A stretch of 64,000 bases of DNA from Mercenaria mercenaria (GCF_021730395.1 NC_069378.1:41677001-41741000), one strand, 5' to 3'; counted from the stretch's first letter, positions 1-12,577 are shown. Notes: generated from the letters alone by a model not told the origin. Numbers and translations: made by a program.

Positions 1-275
1 CTAAGGACAGCTTAGTTCCACTAAGGACCACTAATGGGAGTACAAAAAAACTACTAAGGAGGCAATAAAGACTACTTAGGAGGTATAAGGACCACTAAAG
101 AGGCACTTGGACCACTAATGGAGTAAAAAGGACCACTAAGAAGACAATAAAGACTACTAATGGGTTGAAAGGACCACTAAAGAAGCACTAAGGACCACTT
201 AACTACAAGGGTCACTTAGAGAAAATAAAGGACCACAAAAGAGACATTAAGGACTCTTAATGAGTACTAAGTGGT
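1..275. repeat. Degenerate minisatellite, CTAAGGACCACTAA-like units
   Basis: Imperfect units of roughly 20-25 bp built on 'aaggaccactaa' run from the window edge to about 275. They vary with phrases such as 'aataaagactac' and 'aagaggcac'. The array is cut by the window start, so its full length is unknown. No coding potential is seen. Confidence 0.8.
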
Positions 276-1134
276 AGTAGATTATATCATTTATTGTTTA
301 TTGACAAACATTTATTTCTGTAAGAATATTTCGAAACTTGAGCATAATCTGACTGATAATCTATAAATAAATATTATTTATCATATATAACAATATTCTA
401 TAATTCAAAGGATGTCCCACTTGATAAGTTAGCTGATGTGTCATAATCAAGATGATTAATAGTATTTTGCTTCTTGGTTACGTAAGGGCTTATAATCTGA
501 CAGGTAAGGTTTAAAAAATCAAAGAGACGATCAAAAACAGTTTTAGCAGAAAGAGTTATCTGTCCTTTAAAACGTCATTTCCCCCAAATGTCATTTTAAA
601 GGGCAGAAAGTTCTTTTTCAATACCTGTGACATACTTCGGGGTTTTTTTTTCGATGATTGTCCTTCAAGATCAAAAGTTTGAAGAAATTCTGTTTTGGGG
701 AGAAATTTCGCTCATTTTAAGTACAGGCAATTCTAGCGTATGCCTTTGATATAGGGATCAAGAGATTAAAATAGATTTATCACTATTTTATGATTAAAAT
801 ATACCTATCAAACACAATCCTTCTTGAATCAAAGTAATTTTCTTTTATACTTAAAAGTGAATAATACACGATAAAATGCTTTGAATTGGCCTTAAATCCA
901 CAAGATCACCATACTCGTAATGCTATACAGTTTTAGGTTAAAACCCTGAAAAGATTCATGAATAACAAGGATGAACTCTATTGATAAAAGCACTAATAAA
1001 CTGTAATTGTGCAGAATTTATCAAACCATTAGCAACACAATTGATCACGTTCATGTGTTAAAAATGTCTCATAAAATGTGTATAAACACCGCCAAATATT
1101 GATACTTTATAAACTGATTCTAATATATTTTTCT
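276..1134. other. AT-rich sequence, nothing recognised
   Basis: No exon with splice sites and no repeat was found here. It lies on the 3' side of the minus-strand lectin gene, so it could be intron. I looked for the C-terminal half of the lectin domain on the minus strand and did not find it. Confidence 0.4.
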
Positions 1135-1390
1135 CTGTTAAAACACTCTTACGCTACAATGCCGTCACGTTGACGTGCGGTGACGTCACTGATTTTGTAG
1201 CGACCAAGACAAAAGCGCTACTGTATTTTATCTACTGTTTTAGATTAAGGGCGTATTAGAATCGAAATACTCTATAGCAAAAGGGTGTATACACTCGGGT
1301 GGTCGTACAAATTATTACGCCCGACGTATAACCGCCCATCGTGCATAGATAGTCTTATAGTCTTAAAACACTCTTTTGCTATAAATAATT
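1135..1390. repeat. Foldback element, copy 1
   Basis: About 250 bp that recurs at 3355-3625. It begins 'taaaacactcttacgct', carries TGACGTCA-like sites, and ends in a hairpin whose arms read CACTCGGGYGG and the inverse of CGACGTATAACCGCCC. The outer arm 'tatagcaaaaggg' pairs with 'cactcttttgctata'. This copy is more diverged in the arms than the second. It looks like a non-autonomous MITE lying in the lectin intron or 3' flank. Confidence 0.6.
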
Positions 1391-1459
1391 TCTTAATTAA
1401 TATGTTGTTTGTTCAGCTTATATAATTCTGAAAACAATCCAAACCTACAAATCAGTTAC

Positions 1460-2255
1460 CTTTCAGGCCGCGTAAAAAGTCTTTGATGAACAGGTTTTCA
1501 TTTTTCGTCTCTATGGTAATAAGATGACCTCCGTGTTGCTGACAGTAATGCTTGAAATAAACATGTAAACGAATGTTACGTCAAATATCAAGCCGATATC
1601 AAACCAGAATCCTTTATCGATCAGATATATTAAGCTGTATAGTATCATAATGTTTGTTATGATACCACCACTATAACATTTCATTTTGAAACTTATCGGC
1701 AGCTATTCTAGCCGAATGAAGAACAAAATATTTTTTAAGTAATACACAAAGTAAATAGTATGTTCGTCTTTCTTTTTCTTGATACATCTTTATTCTCTCT
1801 AGTGCAACAGAAAAACATCGTTTGACAACTGTGCTGATAGCAGAGTTAAGAAACATCTAGCCATCTATCCTCGTCTTCATTTGTATAATGTGTAATTAAA
1901 ACGAAAAGATCATTTGGAAGAATAGAACGTAACTAAACTAAGAAATAACAGAATCGGTATATGATAGAGTAGATCCGTAAATTATCAATGACCAGAGAAA
2001 GGCATCATTACAGGAAATCTGAGTTTAGTTTTTATAAATGTTTCATAGATTATTTAAGAATCTATTAATCCTTAAGCTATTAATCTTTTGACTTTAATGA
2101 TACAAAAATTGTTGAAACAGAAAAAAATTATCGACAACGTGTTGTTTTTTTTACCTCGGCCTCAGTGAAGGACGACGCGTGGTTTCGTGCAAACAAGTAA
2201 CATGAATTGTGATATGCCATCCAGCCGTCTTTGCAATCTGTTCCTATGACCACTC
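1460..2255 (-). CDS. C-type lectin-like domain protein, partial (two exons)
   Basis: Two minus-strand exons encode the first half of a C-type lectin domain. Exon 2255-2155 follows a pyrimidine-rich CAG acceptor and reads GVVIGTDCKDGWMAYHNSCY, then LFARNHASSFTEAE up to a GTAAAA donor. Exon 1550-1460 continues in phase 0 with HYCQQHGGHLITIETKNEN and LFIKDFLRGLK up to a GTAACT donor. The order C..GW..Y...CY, then C...GGHL..I, is the family signature; such proteins are usually secreted and bind glycans. The signal-peptide exon (upstream, higher coordinates) and the exons with the WIGL core, WND motif and last cysteines were not found, so the gene is partial here and its sugar preference cannot be read. 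Family assignment is firm; the extent of the gene is not. Confidence 0.72.
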
Positions 2256-2560
2256 CTGCGGACGACAAAATAAAAGATAAGGATGCATTAACAACAAAAA
2301 TCCAAAATACTAAATTTGTTAGTGGAAATATTACAGAATACCGTTCACATGCTCTCTTAAATGTTGTATGTCTTCAAGATATTTTAAGCACTTGTAATTA
2401 TACCAAATATTGAGTTCTTATATATGTTACATGGATCATTTCTATTATTCCTTCCAATTTCCTAAAATACGATAAACCTTTTGACCGTAATCAATACAAA
2501 CATGTTGAGATTAAAATTAATAAGAAAATAATCGACATAGTGTTTTTAATCTATTTTAAC

Positions 2561-2661
2561 CTCGGCCTAAGTGAAGGACGACGCGTGGCTTCTTGCAAAC
2601 AAGTAACATTTATTGTGATATGCCATCCAGCCATCTTTGCAATCTGTTCCTATGACCACTC
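2561..2661 (-). pseudogene. Broken duplicate of the C-type lectin exon
   Basis: A tandem copy of exon 2155-2255 plus flanks, shifted by about 406 bp. It still encodes GTDCKDGWMAYHNKCYLFAR and SHASSF. The acceptor CAG has become TTTGG, the GAG codon before the last Ala-Glu is a TAG stop, and the donor GTAAAA is GTTAAA. It therefore looks like a dead exon left by local duplication rather than an alternative exon. The similar flanks on both sides (roughly 2035-2300 against 2440-2700) show that intron sequence was duplicated too. Confidence 0.7.
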
Positions 2662-2833
2662 CCAAAGACGACACAATTAATGGTAAGGATGTATTAACAA
2701 AGTTTTTATGACGTTTTCTTTGACGTTGTGACGGCAAGCACAATCGGAAGATGCGTCCTTGCATGTGTACTAAGCGCAAACGTCTTACATGCCCAAGGTT
2801 CGATTCCGGAATCATGAGAAAAACATTTGACAA

Positions 2834-3354
2834 TCTATAGCTTTATATTTTCGATTATAACCATATCTGCATAATGAAAACAAAGAAAGATAATTGTTTT
2901 CTTACTTAGGCTTCAGAAATATATAAAATTTTGAATAATGAACATAATAAAGCTTTCCCGTAATATATGAATGAAATAACAATTTGTAGCACAGTCCTTG
3001 TTTTAGTGTTGACCATTTTTGCGCTTGTATATTAATATATCGAAGTCCCTGGCATATCTGTGGTCTCTTATCTTTTCACTTAGTGCATTTGACCTTATCT
3101 GTGATAATTCGCTCGTACTGTGGTCCACTATTAAACTTTAAGACACAATCAGAGGAATAGGGACAGTCAAATTCATGTCAAGTGGTTTAGCTCGATTAAG
3201 ATTTTAAATCTCTCTTGAGTTGTCTTTCCTTATAAAACTCTGTCCCGTAGCTATCTTATATATACGCGTTCTAAATAATGATGTTAAAGCATATTTGGAA
3301 GAATTAAATGCTTAATATCATTTGAAATTTTCAATTCTAATATGCTTGTCTCCG
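2834..3354. other. AT-rich sequence, nothing recognised
   Basis: Probably upstream intron or flank of the lectin gene. No splice-bounded exon or signal-peptide exon could be picked out. Confidence 0.35.
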
Positions 3355-3625
3355 ATAAAACACGCTTACGCTAGAATGACGTCACGTTAAAGAGCGGTGA
3401 CGTCAAAGTTTTTGTTGCGGCAAGAGAAAAAGCGCTTCTATGTTATATTTTCTGTTTTAGATGAAGGGCATATTAGAATTGAAATAATTTATAGCAAAAC
3501 CGTGTTTTAACACTACTTATACACTCGGGCGGTTATACGTCGTGACATTATTACGCCCGACGTATAACGGTCCATCGTGCATAGATAGTGATAAAGCACT
3601 CTTTTGCTATAAATTATTTTTTAAA
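3355..3625. repeat. Foldback element, copy 2
   Basis: Second copy of the element at 1135-1390. The hairpin is clearest here: arm 'atttatagcaaaac' at about 3490 pairs with 'cttttgctataaat' near 3610, and GGGCGGTTATACGTCG at about 3528 pairs with CGACGTATAACGGTCC. TGACGTCA-type motifs occur near 3380 and 3405. No open frame is present. Confidence 0.65.
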
Positions 3626-4823
3626 TCACGAATTAAGAACCCAAAACCTGTAAACTGAAAATAGTAGACTATTCTGATGTTATGATTTTGTTCTATTATA
3701 ATTTAAGTGCAGAAAAATATAACAAACTCGTCGTTTTCAGGCAACAAATGCTTCATTTCTCTTCAACTCAAAGTTTGTACTGAATATAGGTGTATTAGTA
3801 TCTGTAAAAGTTAGATAGAGTATTGCTGCGGGCGAAGTCTTCAGCATATACCGAGGACATATGCAGCCGTTGATACAAATATAATAATATAAAATAAAAT
3901 ATCACACAGAGATTGAATGTTTCCTTTTTAAAGATGACGATTTTATGAATTACAATAGCATGACTTGCCCAAAAGAACATTTACTTTCCCAATGAGTTAT
4001 ATATAAATATATCAATGCAAGGCTTTGACACAATGTTCTGGAGATAAAAGCAAATACTTTCTCTTTAGAAATCGATCTGATCCCTTTTATGAGACCTGTT
4101 ACCCTGCTTCTTTTCTACTTAAATCTGTCAGAATGAACAGTGTATTTCATTTTTTCTAGAGAAGCAGTCAAACCTACTTTCTGTACAAACCCATGCACAG
4201 ACTGTAATTAGCATAAGAAATTATGATTTTCAAGCAGACTTTTACACTTCCTCTTCATTCACATCAGTTTCTATAGAATTTGGTTACTTGCAGAAGCTCA
4301 GGCTATCTATTTTCAATCAGATCTTTAATGAAATGAGCGAGTGTTTTTCCTTTAGATGGAAAACGAGAGGCTGACAACTGTACCTTATTACCAACCATTT
4401 AACACTCCGTTGACCAATAGCTGATGATGGTGTTCGGAAGGGAAGTAAGCCAATGAAAAGTAAGCACATTAACATCCTGTGCAGTGGTTTACCCTCACCA
4501 TCACAAACAGTTTCATCAAGATTTTGATAAAACGATTATTTCATCATTTGATATTACTTTTTTAATCATTGAAATTGTTTTGAGTATATTTTAAAGATTT
4601 AAGGCTAATGTGGATATTAAATGAAAAGAATAAAACTGAAATTAATATTTCATTTTCTTTCAACGGCCATGAGATTTTAGTGGGCACATGGTATTTGTGG
4701 CGGCAGCGATTAATGGAGATCACTGCTGGGAGTTTATTAGCACATAGGTAAGACGGCCACTAGAAGTTAATATAGAGGTACAAAGTGTAGATATACATTA
4801 TTTGACAACGTCAAGGCTGCATT
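3626..4823. other. Unassigned AT-rich sequence
   Basis: No repeat boundaries or exons recognised. Short open frames here have no splice support or family resemblance. Confidence 0.35.
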
Positions 4824-6310
4824 GTACCGTGAACATTTCTCAGTGAGCAGTACTGACAGTACCGCGGACACTTCTCAAAGAACAGTTCTCAAAGAACCGT
4901 GAATACTGAGCAAAACTCACAGTGTCATGAACACTACTACAAGAGTGATACTCAAGGTGCCGTGAACACTAATCAGGGAGTAACACTCAAAATACTGTGA
5001 ACACTACTAAGTGAGTAATACTCACGATGTCGTGCACACTACCTGGTGTGCAGGACCCACGGTGCCGTGAACACTACACAGTGAGCAGTATTCACGGTGC
5101 CGTGAACATTATTCAGTGAGTAATACTCATTGTATCGTGAACACTATTCGGTGAGCAATACTAGGGATCCGATTAACACTACTCAATGAACAGTACTCAC
5201 GGTACCGTGAACACTTCGCAGTGAGCAATACTCACGGGACAGTAAACACTACTCAATGAGCTATATTCACGGTGCCGTGAACACTTCTCAGTGAGCAGTA
5301 CTCATGGGACGGTGAACACTACTCAATGAGCAGTACTCATGGTACCGTGAACACTTCGCAGTGAGCAATACTCACGGAACGGTGAACACTTCTCAGTGAG
5401 CAGTACTCACGATGCTGTGAACACTTCTCAGTGAGCAGTACTCACGGGACGTTGAACACTACTCAATGAGCAGTACTCACGGTACCTTGAACAATTCGCA
5501 GTGAACAATACACACGGGACGGTGAACACTTCTCAGTGAGCAGTCCTCACGGTACCGTGAACATTATTCAGTGAGTAATACTAGGGATCCGATTAACACT
5601 ACTCAATGAGCAGTACTCACGGTACCGTGAACACTTCGCAGTGAGCAATACTAACGGGACGGTGAACACTACTCAATGAGTTGTACTCACGGTGCCGTGA
5701 ACACTTCTCAATGGGCAGTACTCACGGTGCCGTGAACACTTCTCAATGAGCAGTAATCGCGTTGCCGTGAATACTACTCAGTGAGCTGTACTCACGGTGC
5801 CGTAAACACTTCTAAGTGAGCAGTACTCACGGGACGGTGAACACTACTCAGTGAGCAGTACTCACGGTGCCGTGAACACTTCGCAGTGAGCAGTACTCAC
5901 GGGACGCTGAACACTACTCAATGAGCTGTACTCACGGTGCCGTGAACACTTCTCAATGAGCAGTACTCACGGGACGGTGAACACTTCTCAATGAGCAGTA
6001 CTAACGGTGCCGTGAACACTTCATAGTGAGCAATACTCACGGGACGGTGAACACTACTCAATGAGCTGTACTCACGGTGCCGTGAACACTTCTCAATGAG
6101 AAGTACTCATGGGACGGTGAACACTTCTCAGTGAGCAGTACTAACGGTGCCGTGAACACTTCTCAATAAGCAATACTCATGGTGCCGTGAACACTTCTCA
6201 GTGAGCAGTACTCGCGTTGCCGTGAACGCTTCTCAGCGAGCAGTACTCACGGTGCCGTGAACACTACTCATTGAGTACTTCTCAGTAGACGGTGAATACT
6301 ACTTAATGAT
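4824..6310. repeat. Minisatellite, about 42 copies of a 35-bp unit
   Basis: Units of about 35 bp read like 'cggtgccgtgaacacttct' followed by 'cagtgagcagtactca'. There are two main variants, 'cggtgccgtgaac' and 'cgggacggtgaac', which alternate irregularly. Each unit contains two dyads, TCACGG-tg-CCGTGA and GTGAG-cagta-CTCAC, so either strand can fold into a regular row of hairpins. Copies diverge most at the left edge and agree best near 5200-6200. Confidence 0.92.
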
Positions 6311-7083
6311 CAATGTTCTATGAGAAGTACTCAGAGCTGTTATCACTCCACAGTGACCTTTATAAATGATTACTGAGAAATTGTAATCCTAGTACACTTC
6401 GAGTTCTTCACCAATGAACATTTCAAAAAGTGTTTGAAAAACATGTCCATGAGACCACCACGTATCACATGGGTGCCCCGTTAAATGGTGCGGCAGTTTT
6501 GTCAACTTTTCTGCTTTTCATAAATGTTTATTGATAGTGTAAAGCACTGGGGAAACGACCATTGAAAAGTTATAATGTAATTTAATAACAGAAATTATAA
6601 GAAAAAATCGCTATTTTAAATATATTCACAGTTCAAAGTTCACAGTTAATATTTCACATGTCACTGGATGCTACTTAAAGGTTTATATGCACAGTCTAAA
6701 ATTATGTCACTGGTGATGTTGTAATTAAATTAAACAATATTAAATTTTGGTCGTGTTTAACAATATTTTGATAATGTTAGTATCACAGAATAAGCACATG
6801 ATAAAAGAGAAAAGCACCCCCGTGACACGGTCCAACCATACAGCTCGCGACGAATCATCCCGGCCAAGTGCTGCCGCATACAAAGGCGTATGAACTCTTT
6901 AACTCATTAAATTGTTCGAATTTGTCATCTCTAAATGTATTTTGAAACTATGTTATGGTGAAAAAAAAAATAACTCCAATGACACAGTTCTACCAGACTG
7001 CAACGAAAGCTATCAAGCAATCGCCACAACCTGGTGCGTCCATATATGACAGCATATGACTTTTGAAAAATATAACATATTAC
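6311..7083. other. Unassigned AT-rich sequence
   Basis: No exon, tRNA or repeat structure recognised between the 35-bp minisatellite and the next transposable element. Confidence 0.35.
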
Positions 7084-8370
7084 TTACAAGAGGGACATGA
7101 TGACTCTGGATCACTCGCCTGGGTAATATGAGCTACATGTTTCAAATGGCAAACTGATGATAAATATTAAAAGGTAGGTTAGTAGGTCACATTCATGGTA
7201 ACTGAAAGTCAGTTTTAAGATCGGTGTCCAAAACCGTACATGTCATCCAAATTACAAGGCCGTGTCTTAAAAAAAGTAGGTCAGTAGGTCAAGGTCATAG
7301 TCAAGTGATCCCTAATCGCTTGGGATCATATGGTAATTATAATTAAACTGTATTTTCCTATATAACTCATAATTACAACAAGTAACCACCAGGACGGGGC
7401 CTCTTTTCCCCCCAGGGGCATAATTTGAACAAACTAGTTATAGATCCACCAGGCAATGCTACATACCAAATATCAAAGGCCTTTAACATTTTTTTTCCTA
7501 TATAAGTCTATGTTAAACTTGGTACCCCCAGGGCAGGGTCTCTTTTCACCCCAGGGACATTATTAGAGATCCACCAGGCAATGCTACATAACAAATATCA
7601 AAGGCCTTAAACTTTCAGACAAGAAGTTCTTTTTTTTCCTATATAACTCTATGTTAAACTTGGTACCCCTAGGACAGGGCCTCTTTTCATTCAAGGGACA
7701 TTATTTGAACAATCTTGGTAGAGAAACACTAGGACAGGCAACATAGTTTACTAAATATCAAAAGCCTAGGTCTTGCAGTTTCAGGCAAGAAGATTTTTAA
7801 AGTTCTTTTCTTCTGTAAGTCTATGTAAAACTCGAGACCCCAGGGACAGGTCCCCAGGGGCATAATTTTAACAATTTTGGTAGAGGACCACAAGGCAAAG
7901 CTACATACAAAATAGCAAAGGCCTAGGTCTTGTGGTTTAAGACAAGAATTTTCTTAAAGTTTTTTACTATATAAGTCTATGTAAAACTTGGGGCCCCCGG
8001 GGCGGGGCCTCTTTTCACCCCAGGGGCACAATTGGAACAATCTTGATAGAGGATCATAAGGTTCTGTCACGTGTCAAATATCAAAGCTCTACGCTTTGCG
8101 GTTTTGGACAAGACGATTTTTTAAGTTTTTCCTTTTGGTTGCCTTGGCAACCAGAGTTCTGCATGGAATTAATTTCTTTTAACAATTTTAAAAAGGGAAA
8201 ACCCAATGATCATTTCTGTGAAGTTTGGTGTAATTCTGCCCAGTGGTTTTCAAAAAGACGATTTTTAGAAAATGTTGACGGACGCATGACACACGACTCA
8301 CGACACACGAAGGACGGTCATAAAAGCTCACCACAAGCCTTTGGCTCAGGTGAACTGATAAGTTGAACAA
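7084..8370 (-). mobile_element. Tandem-repeat non-autonomous element, family A
   Basis: Read on the minus strand it starts near 8370 with the family-A 5' end, where 'agctcacc' and a GAGCCAAAGGCT core form an imperfect palindrome followed by ACCGTCC. It ends at 7084 with the 3' terminus 'gagtgatccagagtcat', 'catgtccctcttgt'. Between lie about four units of roughly 160 bp with 'aggcaatgctacatac' and 'ggggcctcttttcacccc'. All open frames inside are by-products of the repeat. Other copies are at 21452, 55243, 56844 and 63357. Confidence 0.72.
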
Positions 8371-8457
8371 GATGTCGTAATAATATCAGTACAAGTAGTC
8401 ATAAAATTCTGTTTCATCACATAAATCTGAAAAGAAAAAAAAGAGATAAAATCATGC

Positions 8458-9345
8458 TTAAACATTATACTTTTTTTTCCAAACGGGTCGTAGCCGGTAG
8501 TGCTCAGATAACCGCCGATAGCATCCCGTCATAGCCCGGCTGTGATCCGGTGACACACCGGCGCATACCGGTGCTTTCTCGGTAGCATATAAAACAGGAC
8601 GCACGTCGAGGCAAACACAGAGACCAACGGACGAAGACTCTGCTGAATGGAAGGCAAATTCCTCCCTCCTCAAACTAGGATATTCACAGTGTTTTTATGT
8701 ACTATATCATCATGCTACCTCATGTCACCGCAACTTCACCGTCTGTTACTGTCGTAGATCCGTGACCGCACCTTCTGTCACCGTCGAGTGGCAGGAATTA
8801 GCCGGCACACACCTGGTTAAACCCGGACAGTCCGTTGTGAAACGAGGTTCTACTGGACTAAACCGGTGGTTTGCCGGCATTTTCCGGCTATAACCGGAAG
8901 TTAATCGGCGTATAAACCTGGGCTTACCGTAACTTTCCCTACCCCCACCGGTACAAAACGGAGCCATATCATGCTTTTCCTGCGCCATGCCGTCCCAGGG
9001 TCGGAGTTCGCCGCAACTCTACCGTGAATAAAGTGATTGCCGGTGACCCCGGATTACTACAGAATATCATGGTAGACACACGGTGGATATCATGTGTTAC
9101 TCCGGAAATTACCGGTATTGCACGGAATATGCCGGTTTTGGCCATCGTTTCCGGTGATTCCCGGTTGTATCAAACATTTTTAAAACAACCGGGGCCGTTT
9201 ACCCGTTCGACAAGGTGTATCAAGGATCTTCCCGGACTTTCACGGGATCGTCAAGGTTATACGCCGGTTCAACAAGGTTGAACAAGGTTTATCCCGGATC
9301 ACTGAACCGAGATCAATCGGGAGACCAAACCGTGACAGTTGAATC
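8458..9345. other. CCGG-rich, CpG-rich island
   Basis: About 890 bp with dozens of CCGG, CCGGT and ACCGT motifs in an otherwise AT-rich, CpG-poor setting. It includes a TATA-like 'catataaaac' at about 8587 and, 60 bp on, an ATG at 8647 opening a 36-codon frame. Neither is backed by splice sites or homology. It may be a decayed short-motif satellite or a promoter-type unmethylated island; the sequence alone does not decide. Confidence 0.5.
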
Positions 9346-11365
9346 GCGGCTTTTACATCTGTAAATTCTTACTTTGAAGCTCTTCCAAGTGAGAAGAAAA
9401 TTTAGAACGTTTTTAATTACCTGAATACTATCATATCTTTTATTTTCCTGTTCACTAAATTGAGTATTGCCATATAGGGTTCCAGATTATGAAAGGAAAT
9501 TTGTAAACTTTACACTTTTATATATTTATTTAGTTTTAGGCTTCTTCAGAAAATTTAACTTTATTTTCACTGACGATATCTAGAAGAAATATGACTTTCA
9601 ACGGATTTTGTAAATGTGTTTTTAATGATACGGAATATCTTCTCCATGTATAAAAAATACCCTTAGAGAAGTTGAAGCATGAAACAAACTGACTGTTTTA
9701 ACAAGCAACTGTTAGGGCCTACTGCATGACATTTAATTATGAATGTAGTTCTATTTATGTAAACTTTATCTAAATATTTAGTGAAGTTAAATACGTTTAA
9801 CGAGGATTTCATACATTTGAATTAGATACCTAAAAATAAACTAGTTTAGTAAAAATGGTCGTTCGATATCCATAAATAATTCAAAACATGGAATGAAAAA
9901 AAAATGTTCTTTCGTTTTATTTGTAATATCAAACATATTTCACTCGTGAACAACTGATCTATATATTTCAAATTAGACAAAAGTTCAGCATTTTCCGTAA
10001 CAGGGATTTCGTTGATTGCAAGAGCACAGAGAATGGCCACACCAAAAATAAAACACGTAGATTTTCTGGCAAACTTTAGCAAGTGCGTGGTGATAAGGGC
10101 GTTGACTGTCCATATATATGTTATTCCTAAAATGATGTGACATTTCTAATATTATACACACACTTTCTTTCAAGAAAAGTACATTTACATGACTGAGTAA
10201 TGAATAATAAAATGCCATTTGCCATTGTTAGTGCATGTGTAATGTTGCCTGAAGTTATTGATGTGCACACTTTTCACGTGGTCATCAAGAAAAATAAGTG
10301 TACATGAACTACATATATATAATGTATGCGAATCGAGGATATGGAAGGGGCATATAAGGAAAAATGCAGGTTGAAGTCTTCAACGTGTTAAGAGTTCTAA
10401 ATTATGTTTAAAAAATTTGAAAAGTCTCGTTTAATCTTTCAAATAGTAAACATGCGAGAGGTTCCGGCGTAAAAATTCGAGAGGTTCAGGTGTCTTATAT
10501 AGTCATTTTAAAGCTTTTAATCGGCAGTTCGTTCTCCACTGGAAGTCCCTCATACATGTACTAAATACAAACAACGGTTTAAGGTACTTCCACACATCTA
10601 AAGACATGCGATTGATAAAAAAAAAAATATGCAAAACCGCTGGAAAATGACTGTCGATTGCCTCCATTTTGATATTTGTATCGTACCGATACACATGTTT
10701 CTATAGTACAAGCTTAAACCACATTTCCAAAAGCCTCAGCCGTTTTTGAATTATGGTTATACGTCGGGGTCCGTTTTCATCAATTACAGTTAAAGTCTAG
10801 GATAGTAAATATTCAAGTTGTAATAATTATGCAATATTTTGTAGAGTTGTCCGTAAATTAAGAATGGCAAAGAAAAACGAAAATTATACATTTTAAAGTC
10901 TATGATTCAGACTTTAAGCGTTGTTGAATATAAGTTCAAAATTCATCACTACGGTGTCTTATTCCGTCTTTTCTTTTTTATTTAATATCATGAAAATTTT
11001 ATATAAAAACTAACTGATTTTGAAACAGTCTTGATACCAGTCTCAGAAAGTATCATTGTCATTGGCTAATTCTTTAAAACTTGGCTCGGAAACAACATGT
11101 AAGATTTTTCGCTCAAAGATAAGACTTGCAAAGAAGTTTTATAACGTACAATAGATTTTTTTTCTTTTGAAGAAACAAAATAGTAAAAAAAATCTTAATA
11201 TTTCTTTAAAGTATCGGTAATGAATATCTAGAAAATGCAGACATTATACTATAATGCGGGCGCTGTGATGTACCGTCTGAACGTTTTCTATTTCAATGAC
11301 GATTTTGTCATTTCGAAAATCTGCAATTTGTAACCTGTGCCACATTCAGTCAAATAAAAATGTTA
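9346..11365. other. Unassigned AT-rich sequence
   Basis: No gene can be supported. A minus-strand open stretch at about 9950-10130 encodes a hydrophobic run (STCFIFGVAILCALAINE) that could be a membrane or signal segment, but it has no ATG in a good context and no convincing splice borders, so it is left unannotated. Confidence 0.35.
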
Positions 11366-12445
11366 ACGACAAGAGCTGTCACTATTAGTAACGAATACCC
11401 CCGAAGCGTGATCAAGAATGCTACAGTAACTTGTCTGCGCAAAATATGCTAGAATAACTTAGGTATGAATCATTTTGTGACATTGACCTTGACCTGAGAG
11501 ACTCGGGTCATAAGCGCGACACACCTCTCAATATGGTTAACATTTGTGTCAAATTATTTTCAGATGCGTCGATAAATGGCAGAGTTATTGACCAGACAAG
11601 AAACAGACCATGTTAATCTTTGACTTCTAAGTGGACCTTGACCTTAAAGCTAGACATCTGGATCTTGCGCTTGACATGTCCTCTTATTATGGGGAACATA
11701 TATGTCAAGTAATTTTAAAATCCTTTCATCGATGGCAGTTATTGAACGGTCACGAAACAGACCGTGTTAACTTTTAACCTCTAAGTGTGACCTTGACCTT
11801 AGAGCTAGGGGTCTAGAATTTGCGCTTGACAAATCATTTTGTTATAGAGAACATAAATGCCAAGTAATATAGATGGCATAGTTATGGACCGGACAAGGAA
11901 CAAATCATGTTAACCTTTAACCTCTAAGTGTGACCTTGACCTTAGAGCTACGGGTCTACGTTTGATACGTTCTCTTATTATGGGGAACATTTTTGTCAAG
12001 TAATCTTAAAATCTTTTCATCTATGGCAGAGTTATTGACCCGAAACGAAACAGACCATGTTAACTTTTAACCTTTAAGTGTGACCTTGACCTTAGAGCTA
12101 GGGATCTAGATCTTGCGCTTGGCACGTCCTCTCATTACGGGAAATATCTATGCCAAGAAATATCAAAATATCTTAATGAATGGCAGAGTTCTTAACCGGA
12201 CACGAAACAGACCCTGTTAACCATTGACTTCTAAGTGTGACCTTGACCTTGGACCTAAGGGTCTGTGTCTTGCGCATGACACATCGTCTTATTATGCTAA
12301 ACATTTATTCCAAGTTTTTTTTTCAAAATTCCTTTATGGATGGCAGAGATACAGCCAAAACAAGAATTTACACGGACGCACGGGTGCATGTACACACTGA
12401 CGGATAGTGAGATTTTAATATGCCTCTGGAGCATAATAAGTACCA
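11366..12445 (-). mobile_element. Tandem-repeat non-autonomous element, family B
   Basis: On the minus strand it begins near 12445 with 'tattatgctccagaggcata' and ends at 11366 with a TGACA/TGTCA-type hairpin and CTCTTGT. These ends match the plus-strand copy at 49146-49437. Inside are five to six units of about 150 bp containing 'tgttaacctttaacc', 'agtgtgaccttgacctta' and 'ggcagagttattgacc'. It is non-coding and sits about 120 bp upstream of the clusterin-like promoter. Confidence 0.75.
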
Positions 12446-12568
12446 GGTTTCTTAACTGAATTTGTTACTTTTTAACATGAAAATTACCTTAACTAATACA
12501 CAAACGACTAAACTTGCACGCATGGCACGATATTCTCATGCGTTTGGCGGGAAATCGGATATTGCGGC

Positions 12569-12577
12569 TATATAAGG
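12569..12577 (+). promoter_or_regulatory. TATA box of the clusterin-like gene
   Basis: TATATAAGG lies about 30 bp upstream of 'atccagtcc', a reasonable initiator at about 12601. A short non-coding exon ending at a perfect donor (CTCAAG|GTAAGA) follows. An E-box-like CACGTG lies between TATA and start. The position suggests a focused, inducible promoter; this is inference from sequence. Confidence 0.6.

Noticed and set aside
9846-10218. Minus-strand hydrophobic frame resembling a signal or membrane segment
   Set aside because: The long frame starts at TTG, lacks clear splice sites and matches no family I recognise.
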